A DNA stretch of 64,000 bases from Candidatus Celerinatantimonas neptuna. Lineage in GTDB: Bacteria; Pseudomonadota; Gammaproteobacteria; Enterobacterales; Celerinatantimonadaceae. This document shows positions 19,389 through 30,565 of this stretch, piece after piece (within the stretch, counting starts at the first letter, position 1; every line of letters starts with the position of its first letter). The position numbers and the translations under genes are program-made. The DNA is taken from contig OU461276.1 of the NCBI GenBank assembly GCA_911810475.1, positions 2,034,001 to 2,098,000 on the forward strand, written 5' to 3'. The notes under the pieces are model-generated. The model was not told where the DNA came from, did no database searches, and was given only the letters and a program-made list of their open reading frames with translations.

Positions 19389-22300
19389 ATCCGTCCCGTT
19401 TATTTGTTCTGCGTCCGGTTGCCACGATCTTATTGATGGTTGCTGTATTGTTATCAGGAATTGTAGCCTATCGCGAACTTTCGGTGTCTGCACTGCCCGA
19501 GGTCGATTATCCGACGATTCAGGTGACAACGCTTTATCCTGGTGCTAGCCCGGATGTGATGGCAACTTCAGTTACAGCACCGCTTGAGCGAGAGCTGGGC
19601 GAAATGTCAGGGCTGAGTCAAATGTATTCGACCAGCTCCGGTGGGGCGTCGATTATCACGCTTAAGTTTAAATTGTCTTTATCGCTGGATGTTGCAGAAC
19701 AGGAAGTGCAGGCTGCGATTAATTCGGCGGATACATTATTACCATCGGATTTACCTGATCCTCCGACATATAAAAAAGTGAATCCTGCTGACAGTGCGGT
19801 TCTGACGATTGCAGCTACATCTTCTACACTGCCTTTGACAAAAGTGCAGGATCTGATTAATTCAAGGATTGCACTGAAATTGTCGCAGATTTCGGGTGTC
19901 GGCATGGTTTCGCTGGCTGGTGGACATCAACCGGCTGTACGGATCCAGGCTAATCCTCAGGCTTTGGCTGCGCATCATTTAACACTCGAAGATATCTATA
20001 CATTAATTAATGAAAGTAATGTTAATGGCTCTAAAGGTGGATTCGATGGTAAGTACCATTCCATTACGATCGATGCAAATGACCAACTGCGTAATGCAAA
20101 AGCCTATGCCAACCTGATTCTAAAATATGAAAATGGTGCGCCGCTGCGATTGAAAGATGTTGCTAAGGTGACAGATGGTAGCGAAAACCAGTATTTAGCT
20201 GCAACTGCAAATGGTAAACCGGCCATTATTGTACAGGTAAAACGACAACCGGGCGCTAATGTGATTGCAGTGGTGGATCGGATTAAACAACGGTTGCCGC
20301 AGCTAAAATCTTTGCTTCCAAGAAGTGTCCATCTGACAATTTTATCGGATCGTACCCAAACGATTCGTGCTTCTATTCAGGATGTTCAATTTGAGTTGAT
20401 GCTGGCTATTGCGCTGGTGGTGATGGTCACATTTTTGTTTTTGCGAAATGTAGCAGCAACTTTTATTCCCAGTGTAGCGGTTCCTTTGTCACTGGTCGGC
20501 ACCTTTGGTGTGATGTATTTAATGGGCTTTAGCCTCAATAACCTGAGCTTGATGGCATTGACGATTGCAACGGGGTTTGTGATCGATGATGCAATTGTTG
20601 TTGTCGAAAATATTTCACGTCATTTAGAACAAGGTAAAACGCCTTTGCAGGCGGCCCTTAAAGGGTCAAAAGAGATTGCATTTACGATTATCTCTTTAAC
20701 GTTTTCATTGATTGCAGTATTGATTCCTCTGTTGTTCATGGGGGATATCGTTGGCCGGTTATTCCGTGAGTTTGCAATTACTCTGGCCGTTTCTATTTTG
20801 GTGTCGATGTTGGTTTCTTTGACTTTAACACCAATGCTTTGTGCTTATTTGCTACGGCATATTCCAGAGGAAGAACAGAGCCGGTTTTATAAAAAAGGTG
20901 GCGAGTTATTTGATCGTCTGCTTAATGCTTATGATCGCGGATTATCATATGTTTTAGATCACCGGCGGCTTGCCTGGTGTGTCATCCTCTCACTTTTTGT
21001 TTTGACCGCAGGACTATATTTGGTGCTCCCCAAAGGTTTTTTCCCTTCTCAGGATACAGGGTTATTAAGGGGAATGACGATTGCGCCAGCGAATGTTTCG
21101 TTTGCAGAGATGGCCCAGCGACAAGAGCAGTTAGTGAACCGGCTGATGAAAGATCCTGAGATTAAGAGTATCAGTTCGACAATTGGTGTTGATGGTAATA
21201 ATACCAGTCTGAACCGTGGGCGGTTACAGATTAACCTCGTTTCTTTTGATAAACGTTCGGATCGTGCACCGGCGATTATTAAACGGCTGAATAAAGAGGT
21301 TGCAAATATTCCGGGGATCCGCCTTTATTTACAATCTCAGCAGGATTTGACAGTGGATGATCAGGTGACTGCCAGCCAGTATCAATTCTCTCTTGATGAT
21401 ACTGATAGTAGTCGCTTACTAAAATGGACTCCCCGGTTGGTTGATGCTCTGAAACAAACGCCTGGATTTAAAAATGTTGTCAGTAATCTGGATACTCAGG
21501 GACGGGTTGTCTATGTCAATATTCACCGCGCGGTTGCGGCCCGATATGGGATAACGGCTTCGGATGTGGATACGGCACTTTATAATGCTTATGGGCAGCG
21601 GCTTATTTCAACGATCTTTACTCAGTCTAATCAGTATCGGGTGGTTCTGGAAGTTGCGCCAAGCCACCAGAAAGGGCCCGTTGATTTGAATCAGCTTTAT
21701 TTGGCTGGCAGTTCGGATGATAGCAGCAGCTCAGATGATAGTAGCAGTTCAGATGATAGTAGCAGTTCAACGCCGATGGTTCGTTTGACAGATGTTGCTT
21801 CTATCACCGAAAAAACCGGTTCATTGATGAAAGCCCGCCTTGATCAGATACCGGCTGCGACTGTTTCTTTTGATTTAACGGATGGTTATTCTATCGAACA
21901 GGCGCAGCAGGCTATTCGTCAGGTTGAAGCCCATTTAAAAATGCCATCAAGTATTACATTGAAATATCAGGGGTCTGCAGCGGCATTTAGCCGTTCATCG
22001 GGAAATACGTTGTATTTGATTTTAGCGGCTGTGGTGACCATGTACATAGTTTTGGGTGTACTTTATGAGAGCTTTGTGCATCCGGTTACCATTTTATCAA
22101 CATTACCGACTGCTGCCGTTGGCGCATTTCTCGCTTTGCTGATGACGGGGACCGAATTTAGCATGATTGCTTTGATTGGGGTGATTTTGCTGATTGGGAT
22201 TGTGAAGAAAAATGCAATCATGATGATCGATTTTGCATTAGAAGCAGAACATCATCAGCATCTATCGCCTCGTGCGGCGATTCATCAGGCTTGCTTACTG

Positions 22301-22525
22301 CGTTTTCGCCCGATTCTCATGACGACGATGGCGGCATTGCTGGGGGCATTGCCTTTGATGTTGGCTCACGGCTCCGGTGCTGAACTGCGTCGGCCAATGG
22401 GGCTGGTGATCGTTGGTGGCCTGATTTTTAGTCAGTTACTGACGTTGTTTTCTACACCTGTGATCTATCTGTGGTTTGATCGATTCTCAAGGTCCCGTTC
22501 GCGGCAGACGGAGCAATCTGAATGA
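19385..22525 (+). CDS. RND multidrug efflux transporter (MdtB-like)
   Basis: Proton-driven inner-membrane pump of 1046 residues. It opens [24 protein letters not shown], as in the MdtB/MuxB group. The proton-relay aspartates Asp401-Asp402 lie in [16 protein letters not shown] in helix 4, and the relay lysine is in [18 protein letters not shown]. Between residues 777 and about 795 is a tandem repeat of SDDSSS, not usual for the family, in a periplasmic loop just before [10 protein letters not shown]. The next gene encodes a second RND protein; in MdtBC-type pumps the two form a mixed trimer. Confidence 0.93.
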   Translation: MNPSRLFVLRPVATILLMVAVLLSGIVAYRELSVSALPEVDYPTIQVTTLYPGASPDVMATSVTAPLERELGEMSGLSQMYSTSSGGASIITLKFKLSLSLDVAEQEVQAAINSADTLLPSDLPDPPTYKKVNPADSAVLTIAATSSTLPLTKVQDLINSRIALKLSQISGVGMVSLAGGHQPAVRIQANPQALAAHHLTLEDIYTLINESNVNGSKGGFDGKYHSITIDANDQLRNAKAYANLILKYENGAPLRLKDVAKVTDGSENQYLAATANGKPAIIVQVKRQPGANVIAVVDRIKQRLPQLKSLLPRSVHLTILSDRTQTIRASIQDVQFELMLAIALVVMVTFLFLRNVAATFIPSVAVPLSLVGTFGVMYLMGFSLNNLSLMALTIATGFVIDDAIVVVENISRHLEQGKTPLQAALKGSKEIAFTIISLTFSLIAVLIPLLFMGDIVGRLFREFAITLAVSILVSMLVSLTLTPMLCAYLLRHIPEEEQSRFYKKGGELFDRLLNAYDRGLSYVLDHRRLAWCVILSLFVLTAGLYLVLPKGFFPSQDTGLLRGMTIAPANVSFAEMAQRQEQLVNRLMKDPEIKSISSTIGVDGNNTSLNRGRLQINLVSFDKRSDRAPAIIKRLNKEVANIPGIRLYLQSQQDLTVDDQVTASQYQFSLDDTDSSRLLKWTPRLVDALKQTPGFKNVVSNLDTQGRVVYVNIHRAVAARYGITASDVDTALYNAYGQRLISTIFTQSNQYRVVLEVAPSHQKGPVDLNQLYLAGSSDDSSSSDDSSSSDDSSSSTPMVRLTDVASITEKTGSLMKARLDQIPAATVSFDLTDGYSIEQAQQAIRQVEAHLKMPSSITLKYQGSAAAFSRSSGNTLYLILAAVVTMYIVLGVLYESFVHPVTILSTLPTAAVGAFLALLMTGTEFSMIALIGVILLIGIVKKNAIMMIDFALEAEHHQHLSPRAAIHQACLLRFRPILMTTMAALLGALPLMLAHGSGAELRRPMGLVIVGGLIFSQLLTLFSTPVIYLWFDRFSRSRSRQTEQSE
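21713..21769 (+). repeat. In-frame 18-bp tandem repeat (SDDSSS x3) in the RND pump gene
   Basis: Three copies of an 18-bp unit, TCAGATGATAGTAGCAGT; the first differs at three third positions (TCG, AGC, AGC), and the second and third are identical. They encode Ser-Asp-Asp-Ser-Ser-Ser three times, followed by Ser-Thr-Pro. The unit is a multiple of three, so slippage would change loop length without breaking the frame. Confidence 0.95.
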
Positions 22526-25500
22526 GTATTGCCCGTGCCTCAATTCTTCGACCTGTTGCGACATGGTTGTTGAGTGCATCGCTGATGTTAATGGGGATTT
22601 TAGGTTTTCGTTTTTTGCCGGTATCAACCTTACCGTCGATTTCTTTACCCGTCATCGTGGTTTCTGCCTCTTTATCCGGAGCTAGCCCAAAAACGATGGC
22701 TGCGACTGTCGCAACTCCTCTTGAAAGGTCCTTGGGCCAAATTGCCGGTGTGACTCAGATGTCGTCGTCGAGTTCGCAAGGGGCTACAGAAATTGTTCTG
22801 GTTTTTAGCTTAAAACGTAATATTAATGGGGCTGCCAGGGATGTTCAGGCTGCGATTAATGCCTCACGAAGTTTATTACCTACTTCGATGACATCTTTGC
22901 CAACCTATCAGAAATTTAATCCCTCGTCTGCTCCTGTCCTGATGCTGGCGTTGACGTCGAATTCACTGTCACCGTCTCAATTGTATGATTTCGCATCGAC
23001 CAATCTTGAACCCAGGATTTCTCAGGTTCAGGGGATTGGGGAAGTGACTATATCCGGTAGTTCATTACCTGCTATACGTGTTGATATTCATCCTCAGGCG
23101 CTGACTCATTATGGAATTTCACTGGAAACTGTGCGCAAGGCTCTTGTTCATGCGACCAGCCATCAGCCAAAAGGAATCATCGAAGGTAAGCGATATTCCT
23201 GGGCCGTGAATAGTAATGATCAACTTAAGCATGCCAAAGCATTTCGCCAATTGGTGATTACTTATAAAAATGGCGCTGCGATTCGACTTGGCGATGTTGC
23301 CCATGTGTATGATGGTGTTCAGAACGAATATAACGTGGCTTATTATAACAATAAACCAGCGATTAACATTCGGGTGACCCTTGCATCCGGCGCGAATATG
23401 TTATCGACCATTGATGCGATTAAAGCACAGTTGCCGGTTTTCAGGCGGTTATTACCTGAGGGTGCAAAGCTTGTTGTTTCGATGGATCGTTCGCCAACGG
23501 TACGTTCATCATTGCATGAAACGGAACGGACGTTATTGATTGCTGTATGTCTTGTCATTGCTGTGGTGTTTATCTTTTTACGAAATATCAGGGCTGTTTT
23601 AATACCGGCACTGGCTTTGCCGCTTTCTTTAGTCGGGACGTTTGCGGTGATGTATCTGTTGGGATACAGCCTGGATAATCTTTCATTAATGGCATTAATT
23701 GTTGCGACTGGATTTGTCGTTGATGATGCCATTGTTGTATTAGAGAATATCTCACGCCATTTAGAGAGTGGACTCGGGCCGGTACGCTCGGCTATTAAAG
23801 GTGCAAAAGAAGTTAGCTTTACTGTATTGTCGATGACAATCTCATTGGTTGCGGTGTTTATTCCGTTATTGCTGATGGGGGGAATTATCGGGCGGCTATT
23901 TCGCGAATTTGCTGTGACGTTAACCGTTTCGTTGCTGATCTCAATGCTGATTTCTCTGACATTGACACCGATGCTTTGCTCCCGTCTGCTTCGTAAAAAG
24001 AAAGATAGAACTGAGCCATGGTTATATCGCGTGATTGAACGGGGTTTTATCCTGTTGCAACATGGTTATCGAATTTCTCTGGCTTGTATCTTGCGACACA
24101 AACGACTGACTATCATCGTTTTGTTGATTACTATTGGTTTTAATTTTCACTTGTATGGAGTGATTAAAAAAGGGTTCTTTCCACAGCAGGATACGGGGGT
24201 CATCTTTGGGATGGTCCGTTCTGATCAAAATACATCATTCGCTCAGATGAAACCGCGATTACGTAAATATTCGAAGCTTATAGAATCGGATCCGGCGGTT
24301 CAGAGTGTGATGAGTTCCATTTCCAGCTCAAGGCGGGGAACCCGTAATACCGGTCGGTTTTTTGTTCGTCTGAAGCCTTTGTCGCATCGCCATGCGAGTG
24401 CGGCTGAAGTTGCCAACCGTCTTTATAAAAAAGCGCTTCATATGGCAGGGGGGCAGTTATTTTTGATGGCTGCGGGTGATTTGCATGTAGGTGGACGAAG
24501 TGCGAATGCCAGTTATCAATTTAGTTTACAGGCTGATGACTTGAGCTTACTTCGTCATTGGACCCCCATTGTACAAAGAGCGTTATCGAAGCTACCACAA
24601 CTGAGTGGGGTGGATTCGGATTTTCAGGATGGAGGACAGCAGGTTCGTCTTGTGATTGACCGTGATGCAGCTAAACGTCTTGGCGTATCTGTTGAAGCGT
24701 TGGATGAATTTTTGAATGATTCATTTAGTCAGCGGCAAGTTGCAACGCTCTATCATACATTGAATCAGTACTATGTGGTGATGGGGCTAACTCCGGACTA
24801 CATCAGTAATAGTGCTGTGCTAAAACGAATTAAAGTGATTAATAGCAGCGGTAAGGCGATACCTTTGAGTGCTTTCACCCATCTCAAAGGCGGTAATGCG
24901 CCTTTATCGGTGAATCATGAAGGGCATTCAGCAACATCGACTATTGCTTTTAATACGGCTGATGGGGTGTCTTTAAGTCAGGCTCAACACGCGATTAAGC
25001 TTGAATTGGAAAAATTAGCGTTACCAAGCAGTATTGTGGCAAATTACTCAGGGAGTGCACTGTTGGCCGGAACGTTTATTAGCAATATTCCATTGTTGAT
25101 TTTAGCTGCTCTGGCCGCAGTATATATTGTGCTTGGTATGCTCTATGAGAGTTATGTGCATCCGTTGACAATTTTGTCTACTTTGCCTTCGGCAGGTCTG
25201 GGCGCTCTATTGTTAATGCGCCTTTGTGGCACATCACTTACGGTTGTTGCTTTGATTGGTATTCTATTGTTGATTGGTATCGTTAAAAAGAATGCCATTA
25301 TGATGATTGATTTTGCTCTGGATGCGCAAAGGAACAAAGGATTACTTCCCGAACAGGCAATTTTTGAAGCTTGTCTTAAACGGTTTAGGCCTATCTTGAT
25401 GACATCGCTGGCTGCTTTTTTTGGAGCATTACCCATTGCTCTGGATAGCGGGGGGGATGCTAATTTGCGGCGACCGTTAGGGATTGCAATTTGTGGAGGG

Positions 25501-25647
25501 CTGGTTATTAGCCAGATCCTCACGTTATATACCACGCCGGTGGTATATGTTTATATGGACCGCTTTAGTCGGTGGGGACGACGCTTATGGCGACGATGTC
25601 TTCGCAAAGAGCATGCGGTTGAACGATCATTCCAGCAAGGTGAATAG
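22522..25647 (+). CDS. RND multidrug efflux transporter (MdtC-like)
   Basis: Second RND pump subunit, 1041 residues, overlapping the first by 4 nt. It opens [39 protein letters not shown], typical of MdtC/MuxC. The proton-relay Asp401-Asp402 lie in [16 protein letters not shown] and the lysine in [18 protein letters not shown]. Both relay sites are intact, so neither pump copy is obviously inactive. It differs clearly from the upstream pump in its periplasmic loops, so this is a distinct paralog rather than a recent duplicate. Confidence 0.93.
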   Translation: MSIARASILRPVATWLLSASLMLMGILGFRFLPVSTLPSISLPVIVVSASLSGASPKTMAATVATPLERSLGQIAGVTQMSSSSSQGATEIVLVFSLKRNINGAARDVQAAINASRSLLPTSMTSLPTYQKFNPSSAPVLMLALTSNSLSPSQLYDFASTNLEPRISQVQGIGEVTISGSSLPAIRVDIHPQALTHYGISLETVRKALVHATSHQPKGIIEGKRYSWAVNSNDQLKHAKAFRQLVITYKNGAAIRLGDVAHVYDGVQNEYNVAYYNNKPAINIRVTLASGANMLSTIDAIKAQLPVFRRLLPEGAKLVVSMDRSPTVRSSLHETERTLLIAVCLVIAVVFIFLRNIRAVLIPALALPLSLVGTFAVMYLLGYSLDNLSLMALIVATGFVVDDAIVVLENISRHLESGLGPVRSAIKGAKEVSFTVLSMTISLVAVFIPLLLMGGIIGRLFREFAVTLTVSLLISMLISLTLTPMLCSRLLRKKKDRTEPWLYRVIERGFILLQHGYRISLACILRHKRLTIIVLLITIGFNFHLYGVIKKGFFPQQDTGVIFGMVRSDQNTSFAQMKPRLRKYSKLIESDPAVQSVMSSISSSRRGTRNTGRFFVRLKPLSHRHASAAEVANRLYKKALHMAGGQLFLMAAGDLHVGGRSANASYQFSLQADDLSLLRHWTPIVQRALSKLPQLSGVDSDFQDGGQQVRLVIDRDAAKRLGVSVEALDEFLNDSFSQRQVATLYHTLNQYYVVMGLTPDYISNSAVLKRIKVINSSGKAIPLSAFTHLKGGNAPLSVNHEGHSATSTIAFNTADGVSLSQAQHAIKLELEKLALPSSIVANYSGSALLAGTFISNIPLLILAALAAVYIVLGMLYESYVHPLTILSTLPSAGLGALLLMRLCGTSLTVVALIGILLLIGIVKKNAIMMIDFALDAQRNKGLLPEQAIFEACLKRFRPILMTSLAAFFGALPIALDSGGDANLRRPLGIAICGGLVISQILTLYTTPVVYVYMDRFSRWGRRLWRRCLRKEHAVERSFQQGE

Positions 25648-25652
25648 AAAAT

Positions 25653-27095
25653 ATGATCGATATGCGAATCAACATGATCAGCATGACGTTGATGACGATA
25701 TTATTAGCCGGTTGTGCTGTTGGCCCTGATTATCATCGTCCGTCGGTGCCTGTGACAGCTCATTATAAGGGAACGAAAGGCTGGCAGCAGGCGAAACCAA
25801 TGGATCAAGTGAACAAAGGCCCATGGTGGCAGATTTATAAAGATCCTGTGTTGTCATTATTGTTGGAAAAAGTGTCGATCAATAACCAAAATGTGGCCCA
25901 ATATGCAGCTCAGTACCGTAAGGCTCGGGCTTTAGCTAAAGAGGCCGGGGCGAATCTGTATCCAACGATTGATTTGTCAGCCAGTGGAACACGATCGTTA
26001 AGTTCGCAGACGACAGAAAATCAATACACTACATCGGCCAGTGCAAGCTGGGAGCTTGACCTGTGGGGTAAGCTACGGCGGACCAGACAAGAAGAGAGAG
26101 CCAGTGCTCAGGCAAGTGCTGCAGAACTTGCTAATGCTCTTTTGAGTGCTCAGTCTGAACTTGCTCAGGATTATTTTCAGTTGCGCGTGACTGATGCCAA
26201 GATTCGGCTATATAAGAAAAATATTGATGTTTACCGGCATTATCTGGCGGTTGTTGAAAATCAGTATAAAGCGGGTAAAGGGACGTCTGCTGATGTTGCA
26301 CAGGCCCGGACTCAGCTTCATTCCACCACAGCATCGATGTTGGATCTGGTTTGGCAACGAGCGCAATATGAACATGCGATTGCAGTGTTAATGGGGCGTA
26401 GCCCCAGTAATTTTTCATTACCTGTAAAATCATTGAATTTTTATCTTCCGAAAATCCCGGTCGGTATTCCTAGTGAGTTGTTACAGCGACGTCCGGATAT
26501 TGCGTATGCAGAGCGGAATATGGCATCGGCTAATGCGGCTGTAGGTGTTGCGATCGCCGGTTATTATCCTGATGTGACACTGTCTGCCAGTGGTGGGTTT
26601 CAAAATTCGTCCTGGGCTGATCTGTTTACGCTACCGTCGAAAATGTGGTCGATAGGCCCGAGTATTAGTGAGACGCTACTGGATTTTGGAGCGACTAAAG
26701 CGAAAGTTGCCAGTGCCAGAGCTAATTATGATGCAAAAGTCGCCGCATATCGGCAAAGCGTGTTATCGGCTTTTGAAGAAGTAGAAAATAATATGGTTGA
26801 GTTATCTGTTCTAAAGCAGGAGTATTTTGCGCGTGATCAGGCAGCGAAGGCGGCGGAAGAGTCTGCTCGAGTGACTTATAATCAGTACAAATCAGGTATG
26901 ATTAGTTATCTGGATGTGGCCACAACAGAATCGACCAGTTTAAGTCAGCAGCAAAGCTTATTAAGTCTGGTGGAAACTCGTTTAGTGACCAGTGTTAAAT
27001 TAGTGGCTGCACTTGGCGGTGGCTGGCAATCAAGCCTGCTCCCTGGTGAGAAAGCATTACCTATTTCACTTAAACCGGTTAAATCCCGGCAATAG
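25653..27095 (+). CDS. Outer-membrane efflux lipoprotein (NodT/OprM family)
   Basis: TolC-like outer-membrane channel, 480 residues. A lipoprotein signal ends in LLAGC with the lipidated cysteine at residue 21; several in-frame ATGs at the 5' end leave the exact start open. After it comes the family opening AVGPDYHRPSVPVTAHYKG. Two repeats of the outer-membrane efflux domain follow, with the typical ASWELDLWGKLRRTRQEERA and RRPDIAYAERNMASANAAVGVAIAGYYPDVTLSASGG. It starts 5 nt after the second pump gene and completes a self-contained tripartite efflux operon. Its 3' end overlaps the convergent SDR gene by 17 nt. Confidence 0.93.
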   Translation: MIDMRINMISMTLMTILLAGCAVGPDYHRPSVPVTAHYKGTKGWQQAKPMDQVNKGPWWQIYKDPVLSLLLEKVSINNQNVAQYAAQYRKARALAKEAGANLYPTIDLSASGTRSLSSQTTENQYTTSASASWELDLWGKLRRTRQEERASAQASAAELANALLSAQSELAQDYFQLRVTDAKIRLYKKNIDVYRHYLAVVENQYKAGKGTSADVAQARTQLHSTTASMLDLVWQRAQYEHAIAVLMGRSPSNFSLPVKSLNFYLPKIPVGIPSELLQRRPDIAYAERNMASANAAVGVAIAGYYPDVTLSASGGFQNSSWADLFTLPSKMWSIGPSISETLLDFGATKAKVASARANYDAKVAAYRQSVLSAFEEVENNMVELSVLKQEYFARDQAAKAAEESARVTYNQYKSGMISYLDVATTESTSLSQQQSLLSLVETRLVTSVKLVAALGGGWQSSLLPGEKALPISLKPVKSRQ

Positions 27096-27864
27096 AACCG
27101 CCATCACACCGTATTTGGCTGCCTGTGATATAGCTTGCTTGTGAGCTTACGAAAAATGCCGCCGTGGCGGCAAATTCTTCAACACTGCCATAACGTTGTA
27201 CCGGAATTTGCCGTGCAGCTTGTTCTCTGATTTGCTCTATCGGACAACGATTATTTTCGGCGGCTATTTTATCGAGTTGATCAACCCGGTGGGTGTGGAT
27301 TCGTCCTGGGAGGAGCATATTACAGGTGACACCATCAGCTGCAACTTCATTAGCGAGAGTTTTAGACCAGCCGACCAAAGTGGAGCGAAGTGCATTGGAT
27401 AGCCCCAGATTTGCGATCGGTTGTTCAATGCTTGATGATGCAATCGTTAGTATTCGTCCCCATTGCTGTTTTCTCATATCATTGATGAATGTATTGGTGA
27501 TAGAGACGATCCTCAGTACCATCATTTCAAAATAGCTTTGCCAGTCGTTTTGGCTGAACTCAGTAATAGCTCCAGGACGTGGGCCACCTGAGTTATTGAC
27601 TAAAATGTCTATCGAACCGAAGTGATGACTCACTTTTTCTTTTAATATATCGACGCTGTTTGCATTGCTAAGATCCAGTGGGCAGGCAATTACTTCAGAT
27701 GATGTTTGCGTTTTCAGTTGTTGTGCGGTCTGGGCCAGTTCAGGTGAGCGGCCTGTGATGATAACTTGGCAGCCTTCCATTGCGAGTTGTTTGGCGATAC
27801 CTAAGCCTAATCCCCGGGAAGAGGCTAAAACTAATGCACGTTTTCCATGTAGTCCAAGGTCCAT
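27079..27864 (-). CDS. SDR-family oxidoreductase with atypical active site
   Basis: A 261-residue Rossmann-fold protein related to 3-oxoacyl-ACP reductases. The cofactor loop reads ASSRGLGLG, and NNSGG replaces the usual NNAG. After the catalytic serine region (IASSSIEQPIANLGLSNALRSTLVGWSKTLANE) there is no YxxxK: the expected Tyr and Lys positions are Ser or Leu and Arg. The C-terminal QRYGSVEEFAATAAFFVSSQASYITGSQIRCDGG is normal. A branch of SDR proteins with this QP...SNALR pattern exists, so it may be a real subfamily rather than a broken enzyme. Substrate unknown. Confidence 0.8.
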   Translation of the reverse strand: MDLGLHGKRALVLASSRGLGLGIAKQLAMEGCQVIITGRSPELAQTAQQLKTQTSSEVIACPLDLSNANSVDILKEKVSHHFGSIDILVNNSGGPRPGAITEFSQNDWQSYFEMMVLRIVSITNTFINDMRKQQWGRILTIASSSIEQPIANLGLSNALRSTLVGWSKTLANEVAADGVTCNMLLPGRIHTHRVDQLDKIAAENNRCPIEQIREQAARQIPVQRYGSVEEFAATAAFFVSSQASYITGSQIRCDGGSIAGI

Positions 27865-27940
27865 ATTATCTCCTGATTATTTTTGGCATCTAACCAGAAT
27901 AGCGCCCTGAAAAGCTTTTTTCTATGAATTCAGTCGTGTG

Positions 27941-28453
27941 TTAGTGTTTGCTGCATGTGTGTATCATCTGTTTTAACCAACGGCCTGGGGTTATGTGAAA
28001 TCGATAGCGACGATGTTGAAATCTGAGCCATGCCAAGATACTGAGCAAAGCCCATAATGTAATGGAAAGCAATGCAGCTCTTAGCCCACTGGTTACATCG
28101 AGTAGATGGCTAAAATAGAAGTAACTACCAAGATAGAGTGCTATTGCAGTTAAAGACGAGAGTGTAAAGAATTGCCTGAAAAGAACATCGTGATTGCGAA
28201 CGACGGTTCCATTTGAAAAACGGACACTTTGTACAGACCGTTTAAAAAACAATCCCCCTTGATAAATGGCTATCTCAAGTTCTTGCTGACTCTGTAGCGC
28301 ATCATAGATAGTGGTATCCATCTGAAGTGGCCCATCAATGATTCGTCCGTCACTTAATTCGATTGAGCTGCAACGAATAATCTGGGCTTTTGCTTTGGGG
28401 TGAATGGTTAAATTATTTTGACCTAACGTTTTAATCTGGCCTTTAATCAGCAT
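27941..28453 (-). CDS. Unrecognised two-helix membrane protein
   Basis: 170 residues. The N-terminal half (about 95 residues) is soluble, with beta-strand-like segments (GQIKTLGQNNLTIHPKAK, ELEIAIYQGGLFFKRSVQSVRFSNGTVV). Two hydrophobic helices follow at about 97-117 and 123-141, then a basic tail RFQHRRYRFHITPGRWLKQM. I do not recognise the family. It has a start ATG at 28453 with a GGAGATG-like ribosome site upstream on the minus strand. It lies at the border between the efflux region and the mobile island. A real gene is likely from length and composition; function is unknown. Confidence 0.6.
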   Translation of the reverse strand: MLIKGQIKTLGQNNLTIHPKAKAQIIRCSSIELSDGRIIDGPLQMDTTIYDALQSQQELEIAIYQGGLFFKRSVQSVRFSNGTVVRNHDVLFRQFFTLSSLTAIALYLGSYFYFSHLLDVTSGLRAALLSITLWALLSILAWLRFQHRRYRFHITPGRWLKQMIHTCSKH

Positions 28454-28675
28454 GCTTTTCCATCTCCGGTTACCACCGCCTTTGACTGGATGACATACTG
28501 CAAAGTAAACAATTCAATGTTTATAAAACGAAAAATTACGATAGTATTCATCCACTGTGTGATTTTTCAGTCCAGTTTTCAGGCTTACCCGGTTATTTTA
28601 TCGCCAATTCATCAAAAATTCATCTTTTTAGAACTTCTTTACTTAAAAACCCCCAAGTTTTGTGACACAAGAATC

Positions 28676-29358
28676 CAGAGTATCCGCATGAGTGTGCATT
28701 ATTTGACCGTTGATGTAAATCCAGCCAGCAATACTCGCTCCAAAAATTCTGGGTTTATCGTGTAGAGTTTCTGTTTCATTGGCGCGTAGATCTGGGGTGA
28801 TTCCGCTTGCAACATATTCAAGGTCATGTGTTTCAGACAGGTAAGGTTTTCCGCCACATTTTCTCGGTATATTTGACATGCATCTCCTGCAAACTGATAT
28901 CCAAAATCCAGTGCATAGACTTTATGCCTGCGTTCACGGATCTCTTGACTGGCCTGCTCGGGCATTAACGCCTTAGAGCTGATGTAGTCACTATATTCAA
29001 GTTCTGGCTCTTTTCCTTTGACTGCTCGGAAATTTTTCACCGTAACGGGGCTCTTTAGCTCTTTCCTGGCTTGACCATCCAGCTTTCCGGCATTGAGGAC
29101 AGCAGATGCGTGATTCGACCCGCCCATGGTGCTTATCAACCTGCCAGAGGGACTGTCGATACTGCGCAAAGGTCTGCTCGTACGGCTTTGTGCAAGTCTG
29201 TCCTGATTGCCTTTCACTGCTAACAGGTCATCGCTCCTTGGGTGATGATGGTTTTGGCTATTTTGGTCTGACTCGCGAACCCGTGAGCCTCGGAGATCGA
29301 GCATTTTGCTGAGCGCTGGAATAGCGGTGCTCTCATTGCTCTTACTGTCCGTTTTCAA
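28676..29358 (-). mobile_element. Decayed ISAs1-family transposase (3' part)
   Basis: The minus strand from 29358 reads KTDSKSNESTAIPALSKMLDLRG, then a frame-shifted stretch, then DDLLAVKGNQDRLAQ, later NAGKLDGQARKE, VKGKEPELEYSDYISSKALMPEQ, and DACQIYRENVAENLTCLKHMTLNML. This is the order of the H-repeat/ISAs1 transposase C-terminal two-thirds. Another frame in the shifted stretch restores QTKIAKTIITQGA, so compensating indels are present. The N-terminal part is missing, so the element is dead. CAGAGTATCCGCATGAG at 28676-28692 is a possible terminal repeat of the element, judged from memory of the family. Confidence 0.8.
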
Positions 29359-29606
29359 TGATATGTCCTTTTCTGGTCTTTTCTTGTCCTTTTTTGGTGT
29401 TGTTATCTAATCGTTGTATTGAGATAATTTAATCGTTGTTTAGTGAAATTAATGATTAGTTAATGACTTTTTTATTATGAGGAACAATAAAATTAATCTT
29501 ATTTAAAGAAGGTTTTTAGAAGACGTTTCTTATTAAAATGATGCCATCATTATGGTGATGAAGTGTATTATATACAGAATACAACAATTCTAAGTAATGA
29601 GTAGTC

Positions 29607-30533
29607 ATGAATAGAAACGTTTATTTTTTGGTATTACCGAATATTCTCGTTTTAGATATGGTTGGGCCAGCGGAAACCTTTAAGCTTGCAAGTGAGGCGT
29701 TTCGGTTAACTTATATTGCTCCTGAAGAAAATATCACGATGCCTTTAGGGTTGAAGGTAACTGATTTGAAGCCATTTCCTAAAAGTTTGCCTAAAAATAG
29801 CTTACTTGTTATTCCTGGTGTTTATGATTCATCTATAGATTTTAGGAATGATTTGGCAAATATTGCTCGAAATTGGATTGCTAGTTTAAAGGAATCTGTA
29901 GAACGGGGGGATATTAGTATTTTATGTATCTGTTCAGGAGCTGTACTTGCTGCTGAAGCTGGACTTTTAAATGATAGGCGATGTACAACCCATCATTCCA
30001 TTATTGGGCGGTTAAAACAAATTGCTCCAAAAGCTAAAGTTATTGATAATTTGTTATTTGTCGAAGATTGCGGTGTATATACTTGTGCGGGAATTATGTC
30101 TGGAATTGATTTGGCTTTAGAGTTAGTTCGAAAATTTATAGGTGTGGAAGATTGTATTCGTGTTGCTAGAGAAATGGTGGTATATCTTCCCAGAAGCGGT
30201 AGTGATAGTCAAAATTCTCCCTGGCTTAAATATAGATATCATCATCATCCTATTATTCATCGAGCTCAAGATCTGATTGTATCTAATCCCCGGGAATATT
30301 GGACATTAGAGAAAGTATCATCAGAGGTTCATGTAAGTTCAAGGCATTTATCTCGAATATTTAAACAGTATTTGAATATTAGTGTTAAAGATTATCATGA
30401 ACATATAAAGCTAATATTAGTTTCACAGTACATGGAGCAAGGGAAAAATCTAGAACTTGCAACATCTTTATCTGGATTTTCATCAAGTAGGCAATATAGA
30501 AGAGCTAAGTTAAGATCTAAAGTCGTAAAATAG
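29607..30533 (+). CDS. GlxA-type AraC-family regulator (DJ-1/PfpI domain plus HTH)
   Basis: A 308-residue transcription factor. Residues about 1-190 form a DJ-1/PfpI-like domain (LVLPNILVLDMVGPAETFKLA ... LLVIPGV) with Cys109 in the nucleophile-elbow position, CICSGAVLAAEAGLL. Residues about 210-305 form the AraC double helix-turn-helix (WTLEKVSSEVHVSSRHLSRIFKQY ... LELATSLSGFSSSRQYRRA). Such proteins often control nitrogen or small-molecule catabolism genes. It precedes, in the same direction, the ATP-grasp and isochorismatase-fold genes, and is A+T-rich like them, so it is probably their regulator and was acquired with them. Confidence 0.85.
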   Translation: MNRNVYFLVLPNILVLDMVGPAETFKLASEAFRLTYIAPEENITMPLGLKVTDLKPFPKSLPKNSLLVIPGVYDSSIDFRNDLANIARNWIASLKESVERGDISILCICSGAVLAAEAGLLNDRRCTTHHSIIGRLKQIAPKAKVIDNLLFVEDCGVYTCAGIMSGIDLALELVRKFIGVEDCIRVAREMVVYLPRSGSDSQNSPWLKYRYHHHPIIHRAQDLIVSNPREYWTLEKVSSEVHVSSRHLSRIFKQYLNISVKDYHEHIKLILVSQYMEQGKNLELATSLSGFSSSRQYRRAKLRSKVVK

Positions 30534-30565
30534 TATATTATAATCTTTATAGAAATGAGAATTAT

